From contig JADNYJ010000243.1 in the NCBI GenBank assembly GCA_015501075.1, positions 1 to 52,000 on the forward strand: 52,000 nt of DNA, given 5' to 3'. This document shows, one piece after another, positions 21,790 to 33,904 of this stretch. The notes beneath the pieces are model-generated. The model had not been told where the DNA came from. It did not search any database and worked only from the letters and a program-made list of their open reading frames with translations. Numbering within the stretch: the stretch's first letter is position 1; each line of letters opens with the position of its first letter. The position numbers and the translations under genes are program-made. The DNA is from Gymnopilus junonius (taxonomy: Eukaryota; Basidiomycota; Agaricomycetes; Agaricales; Galerinaceae).

Positions 21790-24700
21790 TTCTCTGTTAC
21801 TTCGAATATTGCAGAATCGTCGCACTGGTCCTTGGTTGTGTGGTTATTCTGAGATGCCATATGTTCATGGCTTCTCTCCAGAAGGCGACAGTGCAGATGC
21901 CGACCAGAGATCGGTTCCGATAACCATGCCGCAACGAATATCTGTCCAACAAAGCGACAATTAAAGCCAAAGAAATCAACGATTTTGACCGACCAACAAG
22001 GCTCTTACACCTGTTCCATGCGATTCGTCCCTTCCAAGAGCACTCCACACATGTGACATAAATCGATAACTGTTGTTCTCGAAATGATTAGTCGGACTAG
22101 AGGTCTATTGAGCAAGAAGAATGGTAGGTCCCGACATTAACCCATGATAAGCACCATATGCGAACGTGATTGCAAGAAGTCTCTTGAAAATAGTTCCATG
22201 CGGTTTACCAGTCGAAAGCCGTCAGATGATTGTCGTCATCCAGTAGATAAGGATGAAAGAACTCTAATGAAGCGGAGGCCGACAAGCGCGCGATTGAAAG
22301 ACTTCAGAGGCATCTCTCATGTGTAGGCGAAAAGAGCAGATCGCAGAGGCAAGTATAGAATAACTACGTGAGAGGGAGTAGAAAATGGAATGGCTGATAG
22401 CTGAGAGCGAACAAAAAAAATCGATCCATCACATAATCGGTCATCACATGCTCGCGTGCTGCACAAATAGATGCTGCCGTCTGCGAGATAAATATAGACG
22501 TATCTATTCTGAGGTTGCCAAGAATTCGTAGAAGCACCGACTGTTGGCCGAACGTCCGTTGGCGGAGTAGGACAGCTTAATGAACCGGGAGTAATATCTG
22601 CTGAAAATGTAAAATAATCGACTGGAGGAGCAGGAATATCCGAGTCGAACAAACATCTTCCCATTCACTGCGCGAGAAAAAGCTCATTCAGTGACCGCAT
22701 CTACGAAGCAATTTTGAAAGGTGGAGCAACGGAAGGTGCAACCTTAGAAGAAGTCGTATGGCATTGTCAAGATGGTGCTTATCTCTCCCAACCTTCTCCG
22801 AGTAAGTCATAGGGCCTTCAACGCGAACGCACGGATGTGCACGATGTAAAGAACGGTTGGGACCATGAGGAGGGGGAAGAAATCATGATTAATATGTAAC
22901 TGTAAATGACAGTCGAATGTCAGGGAAAATGCTGGAAAGATTCGATAACGCAAGGTGCAAGTGAAGCAAAAATCAAGAAACGTCTTGATTAGATCACTCA
23001 GTCAAGGTTCAAGAAATCGCTGATCATACGTGGCTAAATCGAACTTTAGGCTTGAGGCGTGTATCATCTTCAGCACCTGACAAGAGCGTTCTATTTTGAG
23101 CTAGGCCATGGAACGCATGGCAACGGGAAATATTGTGGTAAACTGCAGGCCTGCAATGTTCTTCGCATATGGAGTACATGAAATCCCTACGCAATTCTAA
23201 TAGCGGCTCGTGCAAAAAGGCGTAGATTCTCCGTGCTATGGTGACTTGGCATTTCCTTGGTAGCAGCAAGAATCCGAAGAAAAGAAAAGAACTGACTGTA
23301 AGTGGAGGCCTTTCCAGCAAAAACGCCGGCATGTTTCAGCTGGTGGAGATACGGAATCAATCAGAGAAGAAACGAGAGCGTGAAGCAAAACCGTTTCCAG
23401 ACGATGGGATAATTTAAGACTCTATTGAAAGAGTTTATATATACGTCATCGGCTGTGACTAATTAGCTGTGCGTCTACAGACCCAGAACTACATATATAT
23501 ATGACGAACTGGAAGCCCTCCGTTGTTAAGGTCCTTAGTGAACGTACTGTTGGGAAGCGAAGCGTGAGGTAATCTGCCGCAGTTAGAAGGTGGATAGTGA
23601 TATCCCCGTGAATGCACCACGGATCAGTCATTTTTGAGCGCGGGGTGTGGCATCAATTAAAGAGAAAGGCTGGCTAGCTAACCTGACCTATTCACTCGGT
23701 CGCATGGGCAACAGAGAGCCTAAAATCGACATCTTTTCCCTGCTATATTAGTTCGGGAAAAATACCATCAGTGTGAACGCCCAATAAGAGCGACAAATAC
23801 GAATATACTCTTTACTGGTTCCGAGACTATACCAGTATCGCGATAACTCGTAGAATATTATATATCTAGAGCACCAGAAATGTTTTATCAGACCAATATC
23901 AAAGCTAAGAAAAAAGGAGTACCATTTAGCTAATCTGAGCTTATCAAACTCTTAATGACGATGGTAAACATATTTATTCATAAACGGAATATACAAGTAC
24001 AGGCCATATACGCAGTACATCTCAGCTCAAATCCGCCAACTCAATCCAAGCCAGCAATTGTGGACATATATATTGTACTCCCTCGAAGCATAGATCATCG
24101 TAGAAGAAGCGACATGCCCGATTCTGAGAAGACCTGCGCAGTTAATAGTATAATATTTAAAGTCTTCTTTGTATGTATTTGAGACTCTAGAGCAAGAAGC
24201 GGTAAGGACTCAATCATCACATACGTTTCCGTCTTCAACGACATCAATGACCAAGCTTCGTGGCAGAAACCAGAATATCTTACCTGACTCCTTTGCCGCA
24301 CTTAATCAGAGCCTTGGTCTCTAGAAACTTGGGCTTGAACAGCTTCTGAGATAACACGTCCAAATCCTCTCTTAATCCATTAAATACGGTTCTTGATCAG
24401 TTTGCAGCATTTCGTTCGTTTGCAGTCAAATATCATCACCAGCGGCGATCCGCCAGACTAATTGAACACCACAGAGCCACTCCATTCCATTGCGTCTCAA
24501 TTTTATTTTTTCTTTTCGTCTAATAGGGTGCAACTCTAAAGAGAGCAGCGCTGGCTTTAAATGTCGTCAAGGGATTGGTTATGCTAAGACGTCTGAAGTC
24601 AAACGTAGTCATAAGAAAAATATACACGTATGGAATGAGCCCGAGGAATTATGTATTTCAGACAGCAGAGTAGGCAGGATTACACATATTGTACAGGTAC

Positions 24701-26549
24701 AGAGATAGAAAAGGGCTCGGAAGGTGTGAAGAAAGGATTGCAAAATCCTGGCAGGATTTAGAATGTCAAGAGAAACCTCAGAGTTCAACAGGATACAAAA
24801 GGAAAACAGGAATAGCTGCGCCGGGGGGCTTGTGTTTCAGTCAGTAGTACCACTGAGAGTCAACCAGGATCCCAGTTTAATTAAATCTCTCAGAATCTAC
24901 TAAGGAGTCAGCCAGAGTCGATTATCGTCGCCCAGCGTACAAGGTGACATAGTTTACTTGTATTCGAAAATACGCAAAGGATGAGACATGGCTTGTTTAG
25001 GAGGAATCCAGGGAAAGACACGCATAGAAGGTTCCCTCATGGAAGCCGTATAGAAGAATCAAGAAATAGAACGAGTATAAGCCGAAGTTCAAAGGAGAGA
25101 CAGCTCCCGAACAGTCGGCGTAAATCGAGAAAGGAAGAAAAAAAATCTGTCGAGGAGGGAGGCAGTGAACTTTCTCAATGAGATCCTAGACACACGCACA
25201 GATAGAGCGCCTGGCCTAGTCTTTTCCCATCTCGATTGTGTCGATTTTTAAATCGCTGCTTCATGTTGTGTTTGAACGTCAACATGTTTCAGCAAGAGTC
25301 AAAATTCGGGAGAAATCCCTCCGGCGTGGTCCGTATTAATCAAGTATGCAGCACGCAACAATGGGTGGATGGCAGTCATAGAGTCAGAGAATGTCGGTCA
25401 GACTCCTCTTTACTCCAAGAACGTCAGGTTTAATTTACGCCGCATGGAGCCGATAAATTAAATAGATGTTCTTGAGATAGCGCAGCCTTTGAGCCCGTCA
25501 CCCGTGCCGTAGAAAACCACCCAAGTCAAGAAGGACAGTGTACAGTCACAGCTTGTCATTCAAAGTCGACTGAACATTTCATGAAATTATCATTAGAGCG
25601 AAATCTCGGGTTCCTTGGGGTTCCAAGACCCCAATTCCTTCAACAAAATAAGAGAAAAATAAGCAAAGAGAGTGCCTAGAGGCGGTGTCGTATACGTTAT
25701 ACTGGATATACCAAATGAGGTGGGGTAAAGGGTTGGTTATTGAAAGGATAGGAATAATATTTCATTTCGCAGACGCGAAATGTGTAGGTTTGTTGCTACA
25801 TACATTGCCTGAGGGAGGCCGTGGAACGTGGCACCGCCGTGGTCGGGGTCGATGGGGCCTGACCGTGACCAGTGCGCTTCAGAAGGCTGTGAAGGGCACG
25901 GGAAAAAAATGGTGACATGTGAATATGTCATGTCGAAAAGAGACGGTTTACCCCGAGCCAGGGGTCTGGAGAGGTGGGCTTCGACCACGCGAATGGCGCG
26001 CTTGAGATAACAGAGGAATAACATCGCATGTGTAGAGACGAGTCGTATCAAGGACGGTTGAACACAACAGCCTTCAGAGAGAGCAAAGATTCGGCGTAGC
26101 AGATACTCTGTTTGGAGACATGCGTAAGGGAGCAGAGGAGCCGAGTGGTACGACATCGTATCGAGATAAGCAGGAGAGTTGAGTAATAAAAAGAGACCCT
26201 AGGGCAGAGCGTTCGAGAAGCAGGCTAGAGAATGTGTGCAGAAAGGCTTGGGTGAGGATTTGTACGTTTTGCTGCCATGAGGAGTGCTAGTGTGGCCGCC
26301 TGAGACCGCCAATATTACAGGGCGCACCACAACGCAGATGACTCTTTCTAGCCCAAATTTTACCGAATTTTGAGAGCAAAGAAACGAGGATGGAGGTGGA
26401 AGACGGTCTGGACGGGGGCGATTTGAAATTGTCTAGTGTTTACTGGCCAACTGATTCAGGTTCGTGATGGCTATCGGAAGTACCCGGACGACCCGAACCC
26501 TTCCTCTTTTTCGCCCTCCCTCCCTCCCTCCCATCCAACCCAACCAACA
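21790..26549. other. Longest gene-free gap
   Basis: About 4.75 kb between the glutamic peptidase promoter and the COX6 start. Frames at 22317-22664, 23024-23332 and 25737-26156 on the minus strand are open but show no domain, signal peptide or convincing splice structure. No reverse transcriptase, transposase or terminal repeat was recognised. A CCCT-repeat stretch (26517-26532) lies just upstream of COX6 and probably belongs to its TATA-less promoter. Confidence 0.5.
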
Positions 26550-27027
26550 ATGCGTGCCCAGATCGTCTCCTCCGTCCTCCGCACCGCTGCTCGCCCCTCC
26601 GTCGTCGCCAGAGGCGCACGGGCCGTCCCCTTCGCCGCACGCGCCTCCAGCTCGCACGCCGAGGAGACCTTCGAGTCCTTCACGGAACGCTACGTCAACT
26701 TTTTCAAAACCGCCGAAGACCTGTTCGAAGTCCAGCGTGGGCTCAACAACTGCTTCGCCCACGATCTCGTACCCGCTCCCTCCGTCGTCGAGGCCGCCGT
26801 TCGCGCTGCGAGGCGTGTCAACGACTATGCCACCGCCGTCCGCGTTTTCGAGGGTGTCAAGGAGAAGGTGGAAAACAAGTCTCAGTATGAAGCTTATCTG
26901 CAGGAGCTGAAGCCTCTGCGCGAAGAGCTAGGTAAGCTCCTTTGATGCTGACGCGGTTTATATTAGTTTTTCATGCTGTTTCCTTCCAGGACTGACGTTG
27001 AAAGAAGAACTGTACACGTCTTCATAA
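26550..27027 (+). CDS. Cytochrome c oxidase subunit Va (yeast Cox6)
   Basis: Nuclear-encoded structural subunit of respiratory complex IV in the inner mitochondrial membrane, matrix side. Two exons, 26550-26931 and 26990-27027, give 139 residues. The first ~35 residues form an Arg/Ala/Ser-rich presequence (MRAQIVSSVLRTAARPSVVA...). The mature part carries the COX5A helical pattern: FTERYVNFFKTAEDLFEVQR, GLNNCFAHDLVPAPSVVEAA, RVNDYATAVRVFEGVKEKV and YEAYLQELKPLREELG. The intron splits a Gly codon, and the short last exon encodes LTLKEELYTSS. The ATG follows a pyrimidine-rich leader with no TATA box, as expected for a housekeeping gene. Codon use is strongly C-ending at third positions, unlike most neighbours, which suggests high expression. 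Confidence 0.95.
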
Positions 27028-27183
27028 AATCGTTCCTTTGCATGGATTAGGTGAGCTTCTTGCCTCTGATGTCTTCCATTTTATTCCTCCTGACAGTTTC
27101 CCGTCGGAAGATACATAGAACCTGGCAATAATCATTCATTCAAACTCGACTTTGCATGTTCGTCTGCGTTGAGACACGAGACA

Positions 27184-27480
27184 TTACGTCAACCACTGCT
27201 CTGGTCGTACATCACTTTCTACCACACCGAATATATACTTTTCGTTCGACTGTTTGAAGCGGAGAGTTCCACCATCGGGTGACCATCTGTAGCGCAATTT
27301 TCTTGAACCCCGTGTTACTACTGCCTTCCTTACAGGCAGTTCGCCTTCTGTTGACTGCTTTCCTTTCGATGCTAACTTCATCAGCCCTATCGCATTGCTT
27401 TGAGCAATGAGCTCGGAAAATATGTCGAATTGATAAACTTGCGGGTTCTGCAATGTTTTATTCCACTGATGTGAACTCAT
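27184..27480 (-). CDS. Unidentified open frame, possibly spliced
   Basis: A 98-codon minus-strand frame beginning MSSHQWNKTLQNPQVYQFD and ending DVRPEQWLT. It stays in frame upstream through a possible intron (donor GTATAAG near 27590, acceptor CTGCAG near 27520) into about 33 more open codons, which argues mildly for a real gene. I see no ATG for the extended model, no domain, no signal peptide and no membrane segment. It would be tail-to-tail with COX6. It may be a gene fragment or chance. Confidence 0.25.
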   Translation of the reverse strand: MSSHQWNKTLQNPQVYQFDIFSELIAQSNAIGLMKLASKGKQSTEGELPVRKAVVTRGSRKLRYRWSPDGGTLRFKQSNEKYIFGVVESDVRPEQWLT

Positions 27481-27990
27481 TAGATATGTATCTCGCGGCA
27501 GGATATTGTTTCTGCAGGCTGTTCAAGTATGTATCACTCTCTTCACTTATGTCGACTGTTACTTATTTTTCCTCTTATACCTCAGGGGTTCAGCTCTTCC
27601 TTCACCGCCTATCGAATTGGAGCTATGGGTAATCAAAAATCTAGTTATAGGCAGTAAGATTCTTATTCGACGACTTGATCACGTATTGATTATCAGCACG
27701 TCCACAGGACATTCAATTAGAGAGAATATCGACGTGCGTTGGCGGTCCTTGTGGTCCTCGCGTCGAGTTCTGGCTGTTGACGTTTGGCGTATCAATTCTC
27801 GGGAGAAGGTCAGTTCATTATTATTATTATTCTCATTCAAGGCACGGATAAACTGACGTCTGCCAGTCCAATCCAGTCGGGGTCTTGAGTTTCCACGTCC
27901 GCCTCTTTTATATCTCTTTATGGCATTAAGAACTCCTCTCTATCAGCCTTCCTGCTCTTCGTTCCATAAATAATTGATCAAGGCTCTACA

Positions 27991-27997
27991 TATAAAG
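27991..27997 (+). promoter_or_regulatory. TATA box of the WSC gene
   Basis: TATAAAG 33 bp upstream of the ATG at 28030. It supports that start and a very short leader. Confidence 0.55.
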
Positions 27998-28029
27998 TAC
28001 GTCGCGCCTACATCAAACAACACTGCGCC

Positions 28030-29347
28030 ATGTTGCACAGATTGCTATTCTTCCTTTCAATTTGCTCTATCGCAGTACGTTTGTAGATGATTAATTTCTC
28101 AACTATACATAGAATCTCATAATCTTCCGTCGCACAGATCTTCTTTCGCCCAATATCCGCCCAGCAATTTCCCAGACTTTCAGCCAACACTTCCGTACTT
28201 CCTCCAGGATGGTCAGGAACTCCCCAATGCTTAGCGTGAGTCACACAAGCTGGCAGCTTAAAATTAAAACGCGAAATTTGTAACTTATGCAACGTATCAG
28301 GGACAACTTTTCCGATGAGCCCCTCTTCTCTCAACTCCTCTTCGGACCCAACTTTACAGATCCCACCCACCTCACCATCGAGTCCTGCGTCCAATTCTGC
28401 AATGCACAAGGCACTCGCTTAGCGGGATTAAAAGGGACTGAATGCCGTACGTCACACCTCTGCTTCCACCTTGACGTAAGCGACGCCCATCTCATCAATC
28501 CAATGATCCCATCTTCCATCTTCCACCTTCCATCCTGCAGGCTGCGGGAACCTCTACAACGCATTCGAGAGCTTTGAGAGCGATCCAGGGGAATGCACCA
28601 TCCCAGGATTCGACGTCGCCTGTCCGGGGAATCCGGCTGAAGCGTGTGGGCTGGCTGAGGGTACCCCGCCGCTCGTCAATATCTTTATGAACCCCGCGTC
28701 GCAGTTCCAGTGCTCTGATCCTATTTGGCCTGGAGGGGCGCCTTTGACGCCTTCTGGGTCTTGGAGGTTTTCTTATTTCTACAAGTACGTGTTTGCGTCT
28801 CATTAAAGAGGGAACCTTAACGTCTTTCCGACTTTAGTGACTCAGTTTCGACTACAGCGTTGCCTAATAGGGTCCTTCATAATCCTGGGTTGCCTCAAGT
28901 AAATCTCACTGTTCAAACATGCGTTACTGCATGTGAGAGCGCAGGTAAGTTCGCAGTAACCTTTTATACGTAATTTTTTCTCCCTAACAGATCAACAATT
29001 GCAGGCTTCACAATCGCCGGAGTCGAATCTGGTTCAGAATGCTGTACGTCACCCGCCCACCATATAAGTACACTCTCTTACTCACACCTGCAACCACAGT
29101 CTGCGGCAACGCACTCCAATCCAACACACACCCCATCACAAACTGTTCCCTCCTCCCTGTACCCGACTTCACAGGCGGAGCGACCCAGGGCGCGCTCATC
29201 CCATGTACAGGGGATTCCGACGAATTTTGCGGTGGGGCGAATATTATTTCCATTTTCACGTTACCGGGCACCGGGTTGGTGCCGATTGTGCCTTTTGATT
29301 TGGCCTTGGATGATTTTTGTATGGAGAATTGTGTTGGGCATACTTAA
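28030..29347 (+). CDS. Secreted protein with two WSC domains
   Basis: WSC domains are cysteine-rich carbohydrate-binding modules found in fungal wall sensors and secreted oxidases. Seven exons give about 310 residues. An N-terminal signal peptide (MLHRLLFFLSICSIA, then IFFRPISAQQF after intron 1) precedes GWSGTPQCLA. WSC 1: LTIESCVQFCNAQGTRLAGL, then the intron-split GTEC/CGNLYNAF, CTIPGFDVACPGNPAEACG and NIFMNP. WSC 2: VNLTVQTCVTACESAGFTIA, then GSEC/CGNALQS, and CTGDSDEFCGGANIISIF. A non-cysteine linker (about 28690-28870) separates them. There is no transmembrane segment or GPI signal after WSC 2, so it is probably a soluble or wall-associated lectin-like protein and not a Wsc1-type sensor. 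Introns interrupt both domains at the same place, just before the CGN motif, which suggests internal duplication. Confidence 0.85.
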
Positions 29348-31308
29348 TGCTTATATACTGTATAGTTTCGCCCAAGGGCAAGTACCGGAAGGTTATCATG
29401 CGGTCGTAAATCGGACGACTTATGTCTGTAATATTGATCTCTTCACACCCAGTGTCAACCAGTGAGGACGATGCACTTGCAAGGTGACCTTCTCCCAGAA
29501 TACCCCACCCTTGATGCTGGCCGATACGATGCATAAATGCCTGCCAGCTGTGACGGTGCCGATGATTGGAAACAGGTTTGACTGTTCATTATCCTTGGCG
29601 TGTTGCTTACTTGAATTTCTCTTACCAATGATGCCTGTCCTTCCGTCCAACTCTGAACTCCTCCTTTCACTTCTGGCTCAAGAGCGGTGCACATGTGTTG
29701 GCTATTATGTTATTACGCCCAATGGGCCGAATTGACCAACAGCGCAACCATTGTAACATTTTCGCACTATTTGTCTCTGAACCCTCGAATAGAATTGTGG
29801 CCTGTTGCTGCGACACCAAGGCTATATTCGAGAAGAAAGAACGTTATAATCGGAGTTAGGGATTACAGAAGGTATGCATGTCTAATTCATTCCCGAATGC
29901 ACCTTTAATTTTATGACTTCCCAGTACGTCAGACTTTTTGCCATTCATTGATGACGATACAAGTGAAATCTTTTAGACACGATGATCCGCCATAGATAAG
30001 TCATTGTGAAGCGCTAAGCTGTATGCGGAGAAGGTTTTCGACATAAGTACGTATACATGTTTATTTAAATCGTTTGCGGTCAATCCTAGGCGGTTATTTG
30101 TTAGGGTGGGTGCTTACTTTGATATTTCATTCCCCCTTACTAACATAGATCCATGCTTCCTTTGAGTTAGCGCAATTTATCTGCATGTCGTATGTCCACT
30201 GACGCGCCTGAGCCATGATGGGGCACTTTGATGGAATAAAGGGTGGACGAAACATACGCAATCGTGATTCATGTACGTCTCTGTAATGTATCGATGTGCG
30301 CATTACCTCGGACCATGTTCTTATCAAGGCGTTGACAGAAGACGCTGCGGAGGGAATAAATTACCAGTTGCTTGAGACACGTTTTGATAGCTTCGAAGAT
30401 GGGCCAAAGTTGGCACGAATTGACGGAAATCGCCAAGCGAGGTTGTGACACCCGGTATGGAAGGATTACCTTAAAACTCTAATCAAGTCGGATAACTTGT
30501 CAACACCCAGGTACATACCCAAATCGCACAGAGTACGCTTTATGACGAGCAAAATTATGTAGTACGCAAGTGAGTTCTTGATTCTGAAAATTGACGCATT
30601 GGATAGCGATGAATCTCGAGCCTAGAGCGTCCATCACCCCAAAATCGCTAAAGCAAGTGGGGCCTAAACACGATGCGTACCTTTCTTTGAACATGCAGCA
30701 AGGCCATGGGTTATGTAGTGATCACCTGCTCAAGCGACGACGGGATTGCTTATTCAAGCTTAGGGTGTACCGCCCCGGGGGTAAAGGGATGTGTTGACAC
30801 AGCGGCTACTTTTTTGAGTTCTCCGTTCATTCTTCAAGGCTTCAGGGTTAAGCATTGAGTGTTACAAGGAAAGAAGGTCAAAAGAAAGAAGAAGATGGTG
30901 GCGATCCCTTGGCAGCGACTCTAGCTACTTGATACTGTAAAGTTAGAAATTTGAGGGCGGGCATAGAGGCTGAGCGCTGATAAGTCCATTGAAGTTCAAT
31001 CCACTGGTTCGGCTTGCCATGACGAAAAAATACTACGGAACCTTATCTTTGAACCTAAATGCTCAACTTCAATTGCACCCTTAATCAGGTTATGTTGACA
31101 TGTCAAGGCTGTCGATCAGGGATTCGTTGAGCAACCAATTCTGATATAAGGACACTGGTTTCGATTTATCTCCCTCGAATTCTGAGCTGTTCAGTGGCTC
31201 TACTTACCCGGAATCGACCCTCCTTCCAGTTCGAACCCATACTCTAGGTGCGTCAGTATCGCAATTCGACGTTCTTGATATCGACGTCTTATCTTTCTTT
31301 TTCTCAGT
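29348..31308. other. Gene-free gap
   Basis: About 2 kb between the WSC gene and the LRR-like gene. Frames are short and unrecognised on both strands. I see no repeat, RNA gene or transposon domain. The sequence 31226-31236 resembles a tRNA T-loop but lacks a matching stem. Confidence 0.5.
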
Positions 31309-32295
31309 ATGCCACCGCTGCGCAATGGCCAGAAGCACCGACTTCATCAGCATGTCGTCCTCCTACACGCTGAACGTAAACAACTCAGGAATCCTGACTC
31401 CAAACCTATTTCTCTATCGGCCGATGCCCCGTGCCTAAGTTCCGACTCAGAGGAGGTCCCTGCGCACATTCCGAGTGGTTCCTCGGCCATTAAGTTTCCA
31501 TGGTCACTGATGAAGAAGGTGGATATGGGGAGTACCATAATTTCTCCTCAAACGTTTATTCACGTACTACGCTCGACGACTGATACACTTGTCGATGGTT
31601 TCTTCTACGTTTCCTTTAACGTTCACTCAACTCCAAGCTGTCTTCCACACGTTGCACTCCAGCCAGTCGAAATGCGTGTTCTCACCAAACTGCAGCTCCG
31701 ATTCGTCGACGCGAGTCATTGGCGGGACTTTATTCTTCTTTTGCGTTTTCCCGTGCTGAAGGATCTGTCCGTTGAGTGGGGCGATGAGAGGTTTCCGTTC
31801 CAGTGGGATGTACCATTCTTCACCGAGTGGCTTTCCCATTCATCCGGCTCGCTGGAGAGGCTCTTTTTAATCGATTTACCGGTTTACAGATCTCAAGGAA
31901 GGCGCATTCATCGGCCGTATACTTTCTATATCGAGCTGGAGGCACTTCTTAGGACCCTTCCGAAGCTCACATCCATCCACCTTCCTGCCGGGATCTACGT
32001 TTCCTTGCCAATTCTGGAGGATATATCCACAGGTTCTCTACTTCCTCACTTATCGTTCCTCCAACTGGCCACTAAGGCAGACCCAATTATGATCTTCAAC
32101 ATGGTGAGCTTCAGGAATAAAGTCGATTCCTCCTCCTCTGGACGATGTCCTATCAAGGCTTTGAGCTTGGTGATTCCATGGGCGCCGCTAGATGTAAAAA
32201 TGGAATTGAATAAAAAGATGGAGGAGCTGAATTTGGGTCCGGGATACGGCCTGCTGCAATTCCTACCACCTTGTAGTGATTACTTTGGGGATTGA
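31309..32295 (+). CDS. F-box-family LRR-like protein without a visible F-box
   Basis: Intronless 328-residue frame. The middle and C-terminal parts resemble the LRR-like tails of agaricomycete F-box proteins: an ISPQTFIHVLRST repeat start, LTKLQLRFVDASHWRDFILL, FPVLKDLSVEW, LSHSSGSLERLFLIDLP, ELEALLRTLPKLTSIHLP and ILEDISTGSLLPHLSFLQLA. These are alternating Leu-rich strands and helices. The first 70 residues are Ser/charged-rich and lack the usual F-box (L-P-x-E-I/L...W). It may therefore be a truncated or re-started F-box gene, or an upstream exon may be missing from my model. If functional, such proteins select substrates for SCF ubiquitin ligases, but without the F-box that role is doubtful. 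Confidence 0.55.
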   Translation: MPPLRNGQKHRLHQHVVLLHAERKQLRNPDSKPISLSADAPCLSSDSEEVPAHIPSGSSAIKFPWSLMKKVDMGSTIISPQTFIHVLRSTTDTLVDGFFYVSFNVHSTPSCLPHVALQPVEMRVLTKLQLRFVDASHWRDFILLLRFPVLKDLSVEWGDERFPFQWDVPFFTEWLSHSSGSLERLFLIDLPVYRSQGRRIHRPYTFYIELEALLRTLPKLTSIHLPAGIYVSLPILEDISTGSLLPHLSFLQLATKADPIMIFNMVSFRNKVDSSSSGRCPIKALSLVIPWAPLDVKMELNKKMEELNLGPGYGLLQFLPPCSDYFGD

Positions 32296-32554
32296 TCAGG
32301 ATTCAGACTTGGGACATCTAGTATATTTTTTGCTCGGTACTCTTTTGGATGTACACCTAGTAGGTAATTAGCTAAGTATTTCGTCTGTGAACATAACGCA
32401 GTTCTGATTCCACCCCATTATGCAGGCCTCGAGTTTTCGAATTTCGCCTTATCACCGTAGTGTTTTCCGAGACGTGACACTGATATGATCTTAAATATGT
32501 ATCAACGATTAGAAAGGCTCTCTCATATGATATGTATATGCAGGATAGACTAGC

Positions 32555-33863
32555 TTATGTACCAGAGTCAACCTGCCTAAGCCAGGAATCAACCTTTGCA
32601 TGCACACGTTGCTGTTCCGCCGCCTCTATTTTCTCTTCGGCTTCCTTCATCGCCTTCTGCAGCTCGTCTGGAGGTATTAAAATATATGGAAGAGCCATGA
32701 GCATGTCAAAGGAGTCTGGACTTCCGTCAGCTTCATTTCCCTTATTGTGTTCTCGTGTTCGACGTGGTAGTCTATCTTTGCAGGTTCTCTGAACAGTTCC
32801 AGCAGGATAAAAGACATTTTTCCATGTCATGTTGACGTGGTCCTCCAAAGTATCAGCACCAAACTGATGCAGCAAGGCAGAAGCATAAACAGCGTCGAAG
32901 AGAATGTCAGGAGGGTCATTATAGGTGCCCTTAATTTGAAGACTGGCAGACTCAAAACGAAGAGCAGGGTCTGGTTTAAAGACATGAGCTGTATACCGTT
33001 TCTCCAGAGGTGGCGCGTTAGGGTCGATATCGGTTGTGTCCATAGCAAAATTAGGGGTCTGTATCCTATATCCGTCAAGATTTAGTTAGAATGTCATACA
33101 AGCAGCACGTACCACTAAAAAGGCTAGATTTCTCCCGAGCACTACATGAGCAGCGTAGGTAAGAAACAGGCCGTTACGGATGTCATCAATGTCGGATATG
33201 ATATCACGCTTGTCGTTATCTCGACTGCGTCGTTCAGTGTAAACTGAGATGTACTGCAACAATTGCAATGGTCAGGTATTATGGTATTTTGATAGTAAAG
33301 TGACGTGCCGCATTGCCTTTGCTATGAGACAGAAGGTGAACAGCGTCACACAATTCCGAACCTGACCAAACGCATGTTCCTCCGTCCCGCTCTACTACCT
33401 GATTACTGAAGTGCTCCCTCCGAGGTGTGTGGACGCTGGAAGTAATGTCTGTACGCAAGATGTGAGGATCGAGCGGAAACATTCTTCGCTTCTCTTCATT
33501 GCTAACATGATAGTAAAGCTTGATGGATGCATTTGGTAGAGCAGCGTTATAGTTTACCGCGTCGACTAGCTCTTGACGAGTTGAAAGAAATCCTTGTGCT
33601 CCAATAACAGCTCCTATGGCGTATCTAATCCATTTGTACGGCCGGGGTGTAAACTGCAACGAGTCAAGGCTCGGGATTGGGAAAGTGAGACAATGAATCC
33701 ATCGCCAATTCCTAGGGTCAACGTCGATATTGACATCAGGTTCAAGAGATATATTCAGTGGCAATTGGGCATAGACGCCGATTCGAGGAGAGGTCATTGA
33801 CTGTGACGAACGGACTGAAACACTTGGCGTCATGTACGTAGGTTGGCGATTGCGTAAGCCCAT
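32555..33863 (-). CDS. Fungal HNH_2-domain protein
   Basis: Protein of the HNH_2 (PF13391) family that is expanded in agaricomycetes; cellular role unknown. The start at 33863 gives a non-conserved N-terminus, IKLYYHVSNEEKRRMFPLDP, then the nuclease-like core FSNQVVERDGGTCVWSGSEL, CDAVHLLSHSKG, an intron, YISVYTERRSRD, DIDDIRNGLFL and AAHVVLGRNLAFLV. A second intron with acceptor CAG leads to TPNFAMDTTDIDPNAPPLEK. The tail contains DPPDILFDAVYASALLHQFG and PDSFDMLMALPYILIPPDEL, followed by a charged coiled-coil end. About 395 residues. The histidine usually written AHL is VHL here. Intron 1 (about 33252-33310) lacks a GT donor in the phase needed. A GC donor (GCG|GCACGT) or a one-base error must be assumed. 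The 3' end faces the LRR-like gene. Confidence 0.75.
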
Positions 33864-33904
33864 AGTTCTGGCTTGACCAACTTGTGACCAACCAAAACGA
33901 AATT

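Noticed and set aside
26433..26910. Several long frames on both strands over COX6
   Set aside because: High third-position GC in COX6 opens the other frames; only the COX6 frame shows a known domain.
31224..31240. Sequence like a tRNA T-loop (AGTTCGAACCC)
   Set aside because: The flanks do not form a T-stem and no A-box lies at the right distance.
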